DNA from: Cereibacter_A azotoformans
GTDB lineage: Bacteria > Pseudomonadota > Alphaproteobacteria > Rhodobacterales > Rhodobacteraceae
Assembly (NCBI RefSeq): GCF_003050905.1
Contig: NZ_QAOT01000009.1
Direction: 5' to 3' (one strand)
DNA length: 64,000 nucleotides
This document shows positions 24,215 through 32,344 of this stretch, in pieces. The notes below the pieces were generated by a model, which saw only the letters and a list, made by a program, of their open reading frames with translations, did not search any database and was not told the origin of the DNA. How positions within the stretch are numbered: position 1 is the first letter of the stretch; every line of letters begins with the position of its first letter. Both the position numbers and the translations under genes were made by a program.

Positions 24215-24997
24215 ATGACCGGATCTCTCCCCCGCCGCCTCCTGCCCGCCCTGGCCGCCCTCGCGCTGGTCGCCGCCTGCGCGCCAGAGCCTCCGCCCAG
24301 CCGAAGCGCCGCCCCGATGGGGATCTCTCCGCAGATTGCCGCGGTCTATGGCCCGGTTCAGGACGGAGAGCGCATCATCCCTGCCGTCCCGCCGCAATAT
24401 CTGGCCGAGCACAAGATCCGCCGCGAGGTCGATTACTGGACCGACCAGCCACCCGGCACCATCGTGGTCGATCCCTACGCCCGCTACCTCTATCTCGTGC
24501 AGCCGGGCCAGCGCGCCATCCGCTATGCCGTGGCCGTGGGGCGCGAGGGCCGCGGCTTTTCCGGCGATGCGGTGATCCCGATCAAGCGCGAGTGGCCGCG
24601 CTGGATCCCGACCAAGAGCATGATCGAGGAAGACCCCGAACAATACGGCCCCTACAGGGACGGGATGGACGGCGGCCTCTCGAACCCGCTCGGGGCACGG
24701 GCACTCTATCTGCACAGGAACGGCAAGGACACCTACTACCGCATCCACGGCACCAACGATGTCTCCTCGATCGGTCAGGCCACCTCGGCCGGCTGCATCC
24801 GGCTCTGGAACCAGGACATCCTCGATCTCTACGCGCGCGTGCAGCCCGGAACCCGCGTCGTCGTGCTCACCGAAGCCGATTCCGGGCGGGGCACGGTGCC
24901 GACCGGCAACGCCCTCCCGCCGCGCGTGGCCGGGTTCGACCCGGTGGCGCCTCCCGGCGAGACGGCGGCCACGATGTTCTTCACCGAGCGATTCTGA
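24215..24997 (+). CDS. L,D-transpeptidase (YkuD domain) lipoprotein
   Basis: The 260-residue protein has a lipoprotein signal peptide: a hydrophobic helix from about residue 9, then the lipobox LVAAC with the lipidated cysteine at 22. The YkuD catalytic domain (about 81-217) contains the conserved HGT with H178 and SAGCIR with nucleophile C194 and R196. Such enzymes cross-link peptidoglycan or attach proteins to it in the periplasm. AAGAAGGA precedes the ATG by about seven bases. A spacer of about 50 residues separates the lipid anchor from the catalytic domain. Target bond and partner are unknown. Confidence 0.92.
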   Translation: MTGSLPRRLLPALAALALVAACAPEPPPSRSAAPMGISPQIAAVYGPVQDGERIIPAVPPQYLAEHKIRREVDYWTDQPPGTIVVDPYARYLYLVQPGQRAIRYAVAVGREGRGFSGDAVIPIKREWPRWIPTKSMIEEDPEQYGPYRDGMDGGLSNPLGARALYLHRNGKDTYYRIHGTNDVSSIGQATSAGCIRLWNQDILDLYARVQPGTRVVVLTEADSGRGTVPTGNALPPRVAGFDPVAPPGETAATMFFTERF

Positions 24998-25165
24998 CAG
25001 TCGGCTTGCGGTGAAGGGGCAGGCACGCTCTGCTGCCCCCTCCCCCAGATTGGCCTTGGGGCTTTCAAGCCTTCTTAACCAGTTCGAGCGAAGGTGCGGC
25101 ATCCAGCGAAAGGCTTGACCGTGGCCGCCCCTCCCCTTGTCCTGTCCGTCGAAAGGCGCCGCCCG

Positions 25166-27052
25166 ATGCCGCCTTCCAAGGCCGCGCCTTTGCCCGAGGC
25201 CCCGGCTCCCGACGCCTTGGGCGTGATGCTCCTGCGGCAGGGCCACCTTGCGCCGCACCGGATCATGGGCGCCCTCCGGCGCAGTTCGGGCCATGCGGCG
25301 GGACTTGCCGACGTGCTTCTGGCCGAAGGGGCCATGGATGAGGAGGAAATCCTCGCCCTGACCGCCCGCCAAAGCGGCCTGCCGCTGCTCGATCCGGCAA
25401 CGGGGGCCGCCGATCCGCGGCTCATCGACCGCCTCGGCGTTCGGACCTGCCTGCGCGAGACGCTTCTGCCGGTGCATGACGTCGGCGGCGCCGTGCTGGT
25501 CGCGGCCCCGTCGCCCGAGAGCTTCCGGCGCCACGGCCCGCTGCTCGGGCATCTCTTCGGGCGCGTGATCCCCGTGCTGGCCACGCGAACCGCGATCGAG
25601 GGCGCGCTGCATGCGGCGCGCGCCACAGCCATCGGACTTGCGGCCGAAACCCGCGTCACGCCCGGCGAAAGCTGCCGGGGCTGGCGCACCGGGCGGGCCA
25701 CGCGGCTTGCCCTCGGCACGGCCCTCGGCATTGCCGCAGGGCTGATGCTGGCGCCGGGGCTGGTGGTGCTCGCGCTTTCCCTCTGGGCGCTGTTCGCCAT
25801 GACCTGTGGCACCGCCCTGCGGATCGCCACAGCCATAGCCACGCTCCGCCGCCGCCCGCCGGAGCCGCCCTGCCCGCCCCTCCTGCGGCTGCCCATCGTC
25901 TCGGTGATCGTCGCCCTCTACCAGGAGGAGGATATCGCCGGCCGCCTCGTGGCGCGGCTCGGGCGGATCGACTATCCGCATGACCGGCTCGAGATCCTGC
26001 TTGTCGTCGAAGAGGCCGATCTGCGCACCCGCAAGGCTCTGGTCGAGGCCCGCCTGCCGCCCTGGATGCGGATCGTGATCTCTCCCGCCGGCGCCATCCG
26101 CACCAAGCCGCGTGCGCTCAACGTGGCGCTCGACCATTGCCGCGGCTCGATCGTGGGCGTCTATGACGCCGAGGATGCGCCCGACCCCGACCAGATCCGC
26201 CGCGTGGTCGAGGGGTTCAGCCGCCGCGGCTCGCAGGTGGCCTGCCTTCAGGGCCAGCTCGACTATTACAACCCGCGGACCAACTGGCTCTCGCGCTGCT
26301 TCACCATCGAATATGCCTCCTGGTTCCGCCTGATGCTGCCGGGGCTCGACCGGCTCGGGCTTGCGGTGCCGCTGGGGGGAACGACGCTCTTCTTCCGCCG
26401 CGAGGCGCTCGAGGATCTGGGAGCGTGGGACGCCCACAACGTCACCGAGGACGCCGATCTCGGCATCCGCCTCGCGCGCCATGGCTACCGGACGGACCTG
26501 ATCGACACGGTGACGGGCGAAGAGGCGAACTGCCGCGCGCTCCCCTGGATCAAGCAGCGCTCCCGCTGGATCAAGGGCTTCATGATGACCTGGGCCGTCC
26601 ACATGCGCGATCCGGTGCTTCTGTGGCGGCAGCTGGGCCCCTGGCGCTTTGCCGGCTTTCAGGTAATGTTCCTCGGCTCGCTGTCGCAGACGCTGCTGGC
26701 CCCGGTCCTGTGGTCGTTCTGGCTGCTGGCCCTCGGCCTGCCGCATCCGGTGACGCCGCTTCTGTCCACGCCGGCCCTCTGGGCCATCGTCGGCCTGCTC
26801 CTCGGAGCAGAGGGGGTGAGCATCGCGCTCGGCATCCTCGCGCTGCGCCTCACGCGGCACAAGCTCAACCCCCTGTGGGTGCCGACGATGCATCTCTACA
26901 ACCCGCTGGCCACCCTCGCCGCCTACAAGGCCCTGTGGGAACTTCTCCGCGCGCCCTTCTACTGGGACAAGACGCGCCACGGCCTCTTCGACGGCTCTTC
27001 GCGGGGGCCGGCGGCCTGGGTGCCGCGGCTGAGAGGCCAACGCGCGGCCTGA
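25166..27052 (+). CDS. family 2 glycosyltransferase fused to an MshEN-like N-terminal domain
   Basis: The roughly 628-residue protein begins with a soluble segment of about 150 residues (GVMLLRQGHLAPHRIMGAL, LADVLLAEGAMDEEEILALTARQSGLPLLDP). This resembles the N-terminal domain of GspE/MshE ATPases, which in some proteins binds cyclic-di-GMP. Two membrane helices and a processive GT2 domain follow, with YDAEDAPDP (about 333), TEDADLGIRLARHG (about 427) and QRSRWIKG (about 464), and then three or four more helices. The motifs are those of cellulose-synthase-like enzymes that make or export polysaccharide. The start is uncertain: ATG 25166 is used, but GTG 25121 has a better-spaced AAAGG. Confidence 0.82.
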   Translation: MPPSKAAPLPEAPAPDALGVMLLRQGHLAPHRIMGALRRSSGHAAGLADVLLAEGAMDEEEILALTARQSGLPLLDPATGAADPRLIDRLGVRTCLRETLLPVHDVGGAVLVAAPSPESFRRHGPLLGHLFGRVIPVLATRTAIEGALHAARATAIGLAAETRVTPGESCRGWRTGRATRLALGTALGIAAGLMLAPGLVVLALSLWALFAMTCGTALRIATAIATLRRRPPEPPCPPLLRLPIVSVIVALYQEEDIAGRLVARLGRIDYPHDRLEILLVVEEADLRTRKALVEARLPPWMRIVISPAGAIRTKPRALNVALDHCRGSIVGVYDAEDAPDPDQIRRVVEGFSRRGSQVACLQGQLDYYNPRTNWLSRCFTIEYASWFRLMLPGLDRLGLAVPLGGTTLFFRREALEDLGAWDAHNVTEDADLGIRLARHGYRTDLIDTVTGEEANCRALPWIKQRSRWIKGFMMTWAVHMRDPVLLWRQLGPWRFAGFQVMFLGSLSQTLLAPVLWSFWLLALGLPHPVTPLLSTPALWAIVGLLLGAEGVSIALGILALRLTRHKLNPLWVPTMHLYNPLATLAAYKALWELLRAPFYWDKTRHGLFDGSSRGPAAWVPRLRGQRAA

Positions 27053-27059
27053 TGGCGCG

Positions 27060-27695
27060 TCACCGCATCCGCAACTCGCCCGCATCCACCCTCAGCCGGG
27101 TCTCGAAGGCCTTCGAGATGTGATTGCGCAGGGCGGCATAGGCCGCATCGCCGTCACGGGACGCGATGGCCTGAACGATCTGGTCATGTTCGGCCATCGC
27201 CACCTCGTCACGCCCCTCGGCCGCGAAGGAGGTGTTCGCCATAAGGGCCATCGACCGATGCACGAGGTCAAGCTGCTGCACGAGAAAGCGGTTGTGCGAC
27301 GCGAGATGGATCTGCTTGTGGAACCGCTTGTTGGCCTTCGACAGCGCCCGCGGATCGCCGCCGAGGAGCGCGCGGTCATCCTCGACCATGCCGCGCAGCA
27401 CGCGGATCTCCTCTTCCGTGGCGTGCCGCGCCGCCAGCCGCGCGGCCAGCCCCTCCAGTTCGGTGCGCACGGTGTAAAGCTCGGACAGCTGGTTGTGGTC
27501 GAGCGACGCCACGATCAGGCTCCGCCCGTCGCGCGTCAGCATCGACTGGGTCTCGAGCCGCTGCAGCGCCTCGCGAACCGGCGTCCGCGACACGCCCAGC
27601 CGCTCGGCCAGTTCGGATTCGACCAGACGGTCGCCCGGCTTGTAGAGCCCTCCCTCGATGGCCTCGAGGATCAGCGTATAGGCATCTTTCTGCAC
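27060..27695 (-). CDS. GntR-family regulator, FadR/FCD type
   Basis: The 211-residue protein has a winged HTH at residues 3-65 (YTLILEAIEGGLYKPGDRLVESELAERLGVSRTPVREALQRLE). An all-helical FCD effector domain follows, with metal-binding histidines in FHKQIHLASHN and MAEHDQIVQAI. GTG at 27695 is taken as the start because the conserved domain begins immediately after it; no ATG is available. The stop is eight bases from the convergent glycosyltransferase stop. The FCD class usually binds carboxylic acids, and the ligand and targets here are unknown. Confidence 0.86.
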   Translation of the reverse strand: MQKDAYTLILEAIEGGLYKPGDRLVESELAERLGVSRTPVREALQRLETQSMLTRDGRSLIVASLDHNQLSELYTVRTELEGLAARLAARHATEEEIRVLRGMVEDDRALLGGDPRALSKANKRFHKQIHLASHNRFLVQQLDLVHRSMALMANTSFAAEGRDEVAMAEHDQIVQAIASRDGDAAYAALRNHISKAFETRLRVDAGELRMR

Positions 27696-27776
27696 GAGGA
27701 CGCGGCCCTTTCCCAAGCTTCCTGCGGAACGGCGCGACGTTATCCGCGAGCGGCGATGCAGATCAACGGCAAACCA

Positions 27777-27805
27777 TTGCGCCGTCACGCCGCCGGGTCT
27801 AGCGT
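27777..27805 (+). promoter_or_regulatory. promoter of the HAD phosphatase gene, predicting a leaderless mRNA
   Basis: TTGCGC at 27777-27782 and TAGCGT at 27800-27805 are spaced by 17 bases. Only six bases separate the -10 box from the ATG at 27812, so transcription is expected to begin at or within a base of the start codon. No Shine-Dalgarno is present. Confidence 0.55.
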
Positions 27806-27811
27806 CCGCCC

Positions 27812-28459
27812 ATGGTGGCCGATCGTTTCTCGCACGTCCGGGGCTGGGTCTTCGACCTCGACAACACACTCTATCCGCCCTCCGCCCGGCTCTTCGACCA
27901 GATCGAGCGGCGCATGACCGACTGGGTGATGACCGAGCTTCGGGTGGTGCGCGACGAGGCCGACCGGCTGCGACGGCACTACTGGCACCGCTACGGCACC
28001 ACGCTCGCGGGCCTGATGGCCGAGCATGGCGTCGATCCGGGCCCCTATCTCAGCCATGTCCACGACATCTCGCTCGACCATCTCGAGCGCGACATGATCC
28101 TCGCGGCCCGCATCCGCGCCCTTCCGGGGCGCAAGATCGTCTATACCAACGGCTGCGCCCCCTATGCCGAGCGCGTGCTCGAGGCGCGCGGCCTCGGCGG
28201 TCTCTTCGACGCCGTCTATGGGGTCGAGCACGCGGGCTTCCGGCCCAAGCCCGAGCGCGCCGCCTTCGAGACCGTCTTTGCCGCCGACCGGCTCAGCCCC
28301 GCCGCCGCGGCCATGTTCGAGGATGATTCGCGCAACCTCGTCGAGCCGCATGCGATGGGGATGCGCACGGTCCATGTCGCGCCCGAGGCGGTGCCGGCGC
28401 CCCACATCCACCACCACACGCTCGACCTGTCGGAGTTTCTGGCCCGGCTTCAGCCCTGA
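27812..28459 (+). CDS. HAD-superfamily pyrimidine 5'-nucleotidase (SDT1-like)
   Basis: The 215-residue phosphatase has the HAD motifs in order: FDLDNTLY (nucleophile and acid aspartates, residues 14-21), VYTNG (motif II, about 111), RPKPE (motif III, about 148) and FEDDSRNL (motif IV, about 169). The FDLDNTLYPP start and overall length place it with the SDT1/PpsR-type nucleotidases that dephosphorylate UMP/CMP or related molecules. The ATG has no ribosome binding site and sits six bases after a -10 box, suggesting a leaderless transcript. It is divergent from the GntR gene. Confidence 0.87.
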   Translation: MVADRFSHVRGWVFDLDNTLYPPSARLFDQIERRMTDWVMTELRVVRDEADRLRRHYWHRYGTTLAGLMAEHGVDPGPYLSHVHDISLDHLERDMILAARIRALPGRKIVYTNGCAPYAERVLEARGLGGLFDAVYGVEHAGFRPKPERAAFETVFAADRLSPAAAAMFEDDSRNLVEPHAMGMRTVHVAPEAVPAPHIHHHTLDLSEFLARLQP

Positions 28460-28540
28460 TCGCCCCGGAACGCGGCATAATGCCCTAGCAATATCGCCCG
28501 TTTGCGACTATCTGTCCGACGTTGTTAACGGAGATCCTGC

Positions 28541-28771
28541 ATGAACGCTTACGCCGACATCACCGACCTGCCGAACCACATCATCCCCCCGGTGGAGCGC
28601 CACACGCGCAAGACGAACCGCGATGACCTGGTCCTGTTCGCCTTTGCGGCCGCGCTGATCGCGATCGTGGCGCTTGGCACGCTGGCGTTCGGCCCCGTCA
28701 TGCTGGGCATGACCGCGCTCGTCTTCGTGCCGGTGATGATGGGCCTTATCGTGATGATCACGCTGGGCTGA
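28541..28771 (+). CDS. small two-helix membrane protein, function unknown
   Basis: The 76-residue protein has a polar N-terminus (MNAYADITDLPNHIIPPVER, with HTRKTNRDDL) and two hydrophobic helices (about 31-49 and 51-75) joined by a short turn containing GPVMLG. GGAG lies six bases before the ATG, and codon use resembles its neighbours, so it is probably real. No domain was recognised. It sits between the HAD phosphatase and the UbiH-type gene on the same strand, with a separate promoter for the latter. Confidence 0.72.
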   Translation: MNAYADITDLPNHIIPPVERHTRKTNRDDLVLFAFAAALIAIVALGTLAFGPVMLGMTALVFVPVMMGLIVMITLG

Positions 28772-28773
28772 TC

Positions 28774-28802
28774 TGGACGACCGGCGCCCACGCCTCTAGC
28801 GT
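28774..28802 (+). promoter_or_regulatory. candidate promoter of the UbiH-type gene
   Basis: TGGACG at 28774-28779 and TAGCGT at 28797-28802 are spaced by 17 bases, 20 bases before the ATG. Confidence 0.45.
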
Positions 28803-28822
28803 CCCCGGAAACGGAGGAAACC

Positions 28823-30022
28823 ATGGCCCGGATCGCAACCGACATTCTCGTCTCCGGCGGAGGGGTCGCCGGCCTCACGGCCGCGGCCGCCTTTGCCTCG
28901 GCCGGCTGGTCCGTGATCTGCGTCGACCCCCAGCCGCCAGTCACTTCGGCCGAAGCCGAAGGCGCCGACCTGCGCTCGACGGCGCTTCTCCAGCCCTCCA
29001 TCCCGCTTCTGCAGGCGGCTGGCCTCTGGCCGCGGCTTGCGCCGCACGCCGCACCGCTGCAGGTCATGCGGATCGTGGATGCCGGCGGCCCCGTGCCCGA
29101 ACCGCGCGTGGTGAAGGATTTCGACGCGGCCGACATCTCCGGCCAGCCCTTCGGGTGGAACCTGCCGAACTGGCTGCTGCGGCGCGAGATGGTGGCTCAT
29201 CTCAAGACCCTGAAGAAGGTGGATTTCCGCCCCGGCACCGCGACCCGGTCCGTCCTCACCCGCGAGAGCGAGGCGCTCGTGACGCTCTCGGACGGCACGC
29301 GCGTCTCGGCCCGCCTGCTGGTGGCCGCCGACGGGCGCGCCTCTCCGGTCCGCGACGCGCTGGGGATTGCGGTGCGCACGCTGCGTTACGGCCAGAAGGC
29401 GCTCGCCTTCACCGTCACGCATCCGATCCCGCACGAGAATGTCTCGACCGAGATCCACCGCTCGGGCGGCCCCTTCACGCTCGTGCCCCTGCCCGATGCC
29501 GGCGGCAAGCCCGCCTCGGCCATCGTCTGGATGGAGCGGGGCGCCGAGGCGCTGCGCCTGAAGGCCCTGCCGCGCGCGGCGTTCGAAGCCGAGATGACGG
29601 CGCGCTCCTGCGGTCTGCTCGGGCCACTCACGCTCAATTCGCAGATCAATGTCTGGCCCATCATCAGCCAGGTGGCCGAACGCATGTCGGGCGAGCGCAC
29701 GGCGCTGATGGCCGAGGCGGCCCATGTCATGCCGCCCATCGGCGCGCAGGGGCTGAACATGAGCCTCGCCGACCTGCGCGCGCTGCTGGAGCTGGCCGCC
29801 GATCACAAGGGCGATTTCGGGTCGGCCGCCATGCTCGACGCCTACCACCGGCGCCGGCACTGGGAGGTGCAGGCCCGCATCCTCGGCATCGACCTTCTCA
29901 ACCGCGCCTCGATGGCCGGCGATCCCGCCTGGCGCGACCTGCGCGCCACGTTCCTGGGCGCCCTCTACGGATCGGCGCCGGTGCGCCGCACGCTAATGCG
30001 TGCGGGCCTCGGCGTCGCCTGA
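28823..30022 (+). CDS. ubiH: UbiH/COQ6-family FAD-dependent monooxygenase
   Basis: The 399-residue flavoprotein has a dinucleotide fold near the start (DILVSGGGVAGLTAAAAFASAGWSVICVDP), the second FAD motif ARLLVAADGRASPVR (about 167-180) and the third motif GERTALMAEAAHVMPPIGAQGLNMSLADLRAL (about 290-320). The GAQGLNM form is typical of ubiquinone-ring hydroxylases UbiH/UbiF/UbiL. It would act at the membrane in ubiquinone synthesis. The unusual EAAHVMPP replaces the common GDAAH at the FAD-ribityl site. GGAGGAAA precedes the ATG. The exact ring position hydroxylated is not decided by sequence. Confidence 0.87.
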   Translation: MARIATDILVSGGGVAGLTAAAAFASAGWSVICVDPQPPVTSAEAEGADLRSTALLQPSIPLLQAAGLWPRLAPHAAPLQVMRIVDAGGPVPEPRVVKDFDAADISGQPFGWNLPNWLLRREMVAHLKTLKKVDFRPGTATRSVLTRESEALVTLSDGTRVSARLLVAADGRASPVRDALGIAVRTLRYGQKALAFTVTHPIPHENVSTEIHRSGGPFTLVPLPDAGGKPASAIVWMERGAEALRLKALPRAAFEAEMTARSCGLLGPLTLNSQINVWPIISQVAERMSGERTALMAEAAHVMPPIGAQGLNMSLADLRALLELAADHKGDFGSAAMLDAYHRRRHWEVQARILGIDLLNRASMAGDPAWRDLRATFLGALYGSAPVRRTLMRAGLGVA

Positions 30023-30025
30023 GCC

Positions 30026-31153
30026 TCAGATCACCCGGTCCACCACCGCCTTCAGCCGCGCAACCGTGCCTTCCACGTCGGCCAGCTTGTCCAGCCCGAA
30101 AAGGCCGAGCCGGAAGGTGCGGAACTCGGCCCCCTCGCCCACCTGCAACGGCACACCCGCCGCGATCTGCATCCCCTGCGCGAGGAACTTCCGCCCGGTC
30201 TGGATCTCGGGATCGTCCGTGTAGCTGACGACCACACCGGGCGCGGTGAAGCCCTCGGCGGCCACCGATTCAACCCCCTTCGCGGCCAGCATCGCCCGGA
30301 CCTCCCGCCCAAGCCGCCATTGCGCCTCCTTGGCGGCCCCGAATCCCATGGCCCGCGTCTCCGCCATCGCCTCGCGGAAGCCCAGCAGCGCGTCCGTCGG
30401 CATCGTCGTGTGATAGGCGTGCCCGCCCGCCTCGTAGGCCGCCATGATGGCGCGCCACTTCTTGAGGTCGAGCGCGAAGCTGTTCGACTGAGTCGCCTCG
30501 AGCCGCTCCGCCGCGCGCGCCGAGAGCATGACCAGCCCCGCCGCCGGCGACGAGGACCAGCCCTTCTGCGGCGCCGAAATCAGCACATCCACGCCCGTGG
30601 CCAGCATGTCCACCCAGACGCAGCCGCTCGCGATGCAGTCGAGCACCATCAGCGCGCCCGCCTCATGCGCGGCCTCGGCCATGCGCGCGATGTAATCGTC
30701 GGGCAGGATGATCCCCGAGGAGGTCTCGACATGCGGCGCAAAGACCACGTCGGGCTTCACCTCGGCAATCTTCGCCACCACCTCCTCGATCGGCGGCGGC
30801 GCAAAGGGCGCGCGCGCCCCGTTGCCCGAGGGCCGCGCCATCACGACCGTCTGCTCCGCCGCAAAACCGCCCGCCTCCAGGATCTGCGTCCAGCGATAGG
30901 AGAACCAGCCGTTGCGCACCACAAGAGCATGGGCCCCGGTCGCGAACTGCCGCGCCACCGCCTCCATCGCGAAGGTGCCGCCGCCCGGCACGACGGCCAC
31001 GGCCTCGGCCGCATAGACCTCGCGCAGCATGGCCGAGATGTCGCGCATCACCTGCTGGAACCGGGCCGACATATGGTTCAGCGAACGGTCGGTGAAGACG
31101 ACCGAGAACTCCATCAGACCATCGGGATCGACATCCGGGCGCAGCGCGGGCAT
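30026..31153 (-). CDS. class V aminotransferase (alanine-glyoxylate/serine type)
   Basis: The 375-residue PLP enzyme has the cofactor-binding aspartate in MVLDCIASGCVWVDML (about 190) and the Schiff-base lysine in ISAPQKGWSSSPAAG (about 210). The glycine-rich VVPGGGTFAMEAVARQ holds the phosphate. The group includes alanine-glyoxylate, serine-glyoxylate and phosphonate aminotransferases; the exact substrate is not clear. AAGGAGG six bases before ATG 31153 fixes the start. It lies upstream of, and on the same strand as, nothing obvious, and a hairpin repeat separates it from the Lrp genes. Confidence 0.83.
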   Translation of the reverse strand: MPALRPDVDPDGLMEFSVVFTDRSLNHMSARFQQVMRDISAMLREVYAAEAVAVVPGGGTFAMEAVARQFATGAHALVVRNGWFSYRWTQILEAGGFAAEQTVVMARPSGNGARAPFAPPPIEEVVAKIAEVKPDVVFAPHVETSSGIILPDDYIARMAEAAHEAGALMVLDCIASGCVWVDMLATGVDVLISAPQKGWSSSPAAGLVMLSARAAERLEATQSNSFALDLKKWRAIMAAYEAGGHAYHTTMPTDALLGFREAMAETRAMGFGAAKEAQWRLGREVRAMLAAKGVESVAAEGFTAPGVVVSYTDDPEIQTGRKFLAQGMQIAAGVPLQVGEGAEFRTFRLGLFGLDKLADVEGTVARLKAVVDRVI

Positions 31154-31246
31154 GGGGGCCTCCTTCCTGTGTCCCCGAGAGATAGCGCCGGCACCCGCCC
31201 CTGCGCCACCCGAAAAAGGTCGCAGTCCACCCGGCCTGTCGCCTCG

Positions 31247-31295
31247 TTCATTCTGGCCCAAATATCCTCGGGGTCCGGGGGCAGACAGCCCCCGG
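31247..31295 (-). repeat. dispersed GC hairpin/GATATTTGGG repeat, copy 2
   Basis: On the minus strand the order is CCGGGGGC-TGTCT-GCCCCCGG hairpin, ACCCCGA, then GGATATTTGGGCCAGAATGAA. It lies between the second Lrp gene stop and the aminotransferase start, so it could end the Lrp transcript. Confidence 0.8.
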
Positions 31296-31303
31296 CCTCT
31301 CCG

Positions 31304-31762
31304 CTAGCCGAGCGGCCCGGGGCGTTTCTCCTCGGTCAGTAGCACATTGGCCTCGACCTGTCCCACCCCCGGCAGGGTCATGATCCTCCGCCGGAGCACG
31401 CGCTCGAAATCGGCGATGTCGCGGGCCACCACCCGCAGGCGGTAGTCGAACAGGCCCAGCACATGCTGCACCACCTGCACCTCGGGGATCGCCGTCACCG
31501 CGCGCTCGAAATCCTCAAGACTCACGCGACCCTTGGTGGCGAGCTTCACGCCGAGGAAGACGGTGACGCCAAAGCCCAGCGCCGCGCGGTCCACCACCAG
31601 GCGCCGGCCGGCGATCACGCCCGCCTCCTCCATCCGCCGGATCCGGCGCCAGGCGGCCGGCTGCGACAGGCCAAGCCGACGTCCCAGCGCGCCGGCGCTT
31701 TGCGTGGCATCCTCAGCCAGAGCCCGCAGCAGCGCCCGGTCGGTGTCGTCCAGGTCGATCAC
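31304..31762 (-). CDS. Lrp/AsnC-family transcriptional regulator (downstream of a pair)
   Basis: The 152-residue protein has an N-terminal HTH (LDDTDRALLRALAEDATQSAGALGRRLGLSQPAAWRRIRRME) and a C-terminal RAM ligand domain (VQHVLGLFDYRLRVVARDIADFERVLRRRIMTLPGV). It starts with GTG at 31762, overlapping the TGA of the preceding Lrp gene (GTGA). The two should therefore be translated together and may form mixed oligomers. Lrp proteins sense amino acids, and the divergent ilvC suggests a branched-chain amino acid link, which is inference. Confidence 0.88.
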   Translation of the reverse strand: MIDLDDTDRALLRALAEDATQSAGALGRRLGLSQPAAWRRIRRMEEAGVIAGRRLVVDRAALGFGVTVFLGVKLATKGRVSLEDFERAVTAIPEVQVVQHVLGLFDYRLRVVARDIADFERVLRRRIMTLPGVGQVEANVLLTEEKRPGPLG

Positions 31763-32214
31763 AGCGGCAACGCCTCGGCCTCGCGGATGGTGGCGACCAG
31801 CATCAGCGCCTCGATGTCCGCGATATGGGGAAGGGTCAGGATGCGGCTGCGGTAAAGCTCCTGATAGTGCTTCATGTCGCGCGCGATCACGTTCAGCCGC
31901 ACATCCACGCGGCCGAGGAAGGTCTCGATCCCGATCACCTCGGGCACCTGCCGGGCGGCGGCAAGGAATTCATCGAACGCCCGCGGGTCGGTCTTGTCCA
32001 GCGTGAAGCGCAAGCTGACCTCCACCGAATAGCCGAGCTTCCGCCAGTCGATCAAAGCCTGCCGCGCGCCGATCACGCCGCGCTCGGTCAGCCGTTCCAG
32101 CCGTCGCCAGCAGGTCGCCGTGGTCAGACCGGCGCGCTCGGCCAGTTCCGCCGTGCCGAGCGATGGCTCGGCCAGCAGGTGTCGCAGCAGACGGCGGTCG
32201 GTATCGTCCAGCAT
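31759..32214 (-). CDS. Lrp/AsnC-family transcriptional regulator (upstream of a pair)
   Basis: The 151-residue protein has an HTH (LDDTDRRLLRHLLAEPSLGTAELAERAGLTTATCWRRLERL) and a RAM domain (VIGIETFLGRVDVRLNVIARDMKHYQELYRSRILTLPHI). ATG 32214 is used; a GTG at 32235 is possible, and neither has a clear ribosome binding site. It is divergent from ilvC with 130 bases between the starts and overlaps the next Lrp gene by four bases. The two proteins share the architecture but are clearly diverged paralogs. The ilvC promoter region is the natural candidate target. Confidence 0.87.
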   Translation of the reverse strand: MLDDTDRRLLRHLLAEPSLGTAELAERAGLTTATCWRRLERLTERGVIGARQALIDWRKLGYSVEVSLRFTLDKTDPRAFDEFLAAARQVPEVIGIETFLGRVDVRLNVIARDMKHYQELYRSRILTLPHIADIEALMLVATIREAEALPL

Positions 32215-32344
32215 GATCTGTTCACGGAAAGCCACTTCGGCGCATGATCTTTGCCAGAACCTGCGCCAATCGTCAAACTTTGCAGCCGCTCTCGTCCCGA
32301 TATCCTTAGGGTGCGCATCAGTTCATCACCGAAAGGAGCGCCCC

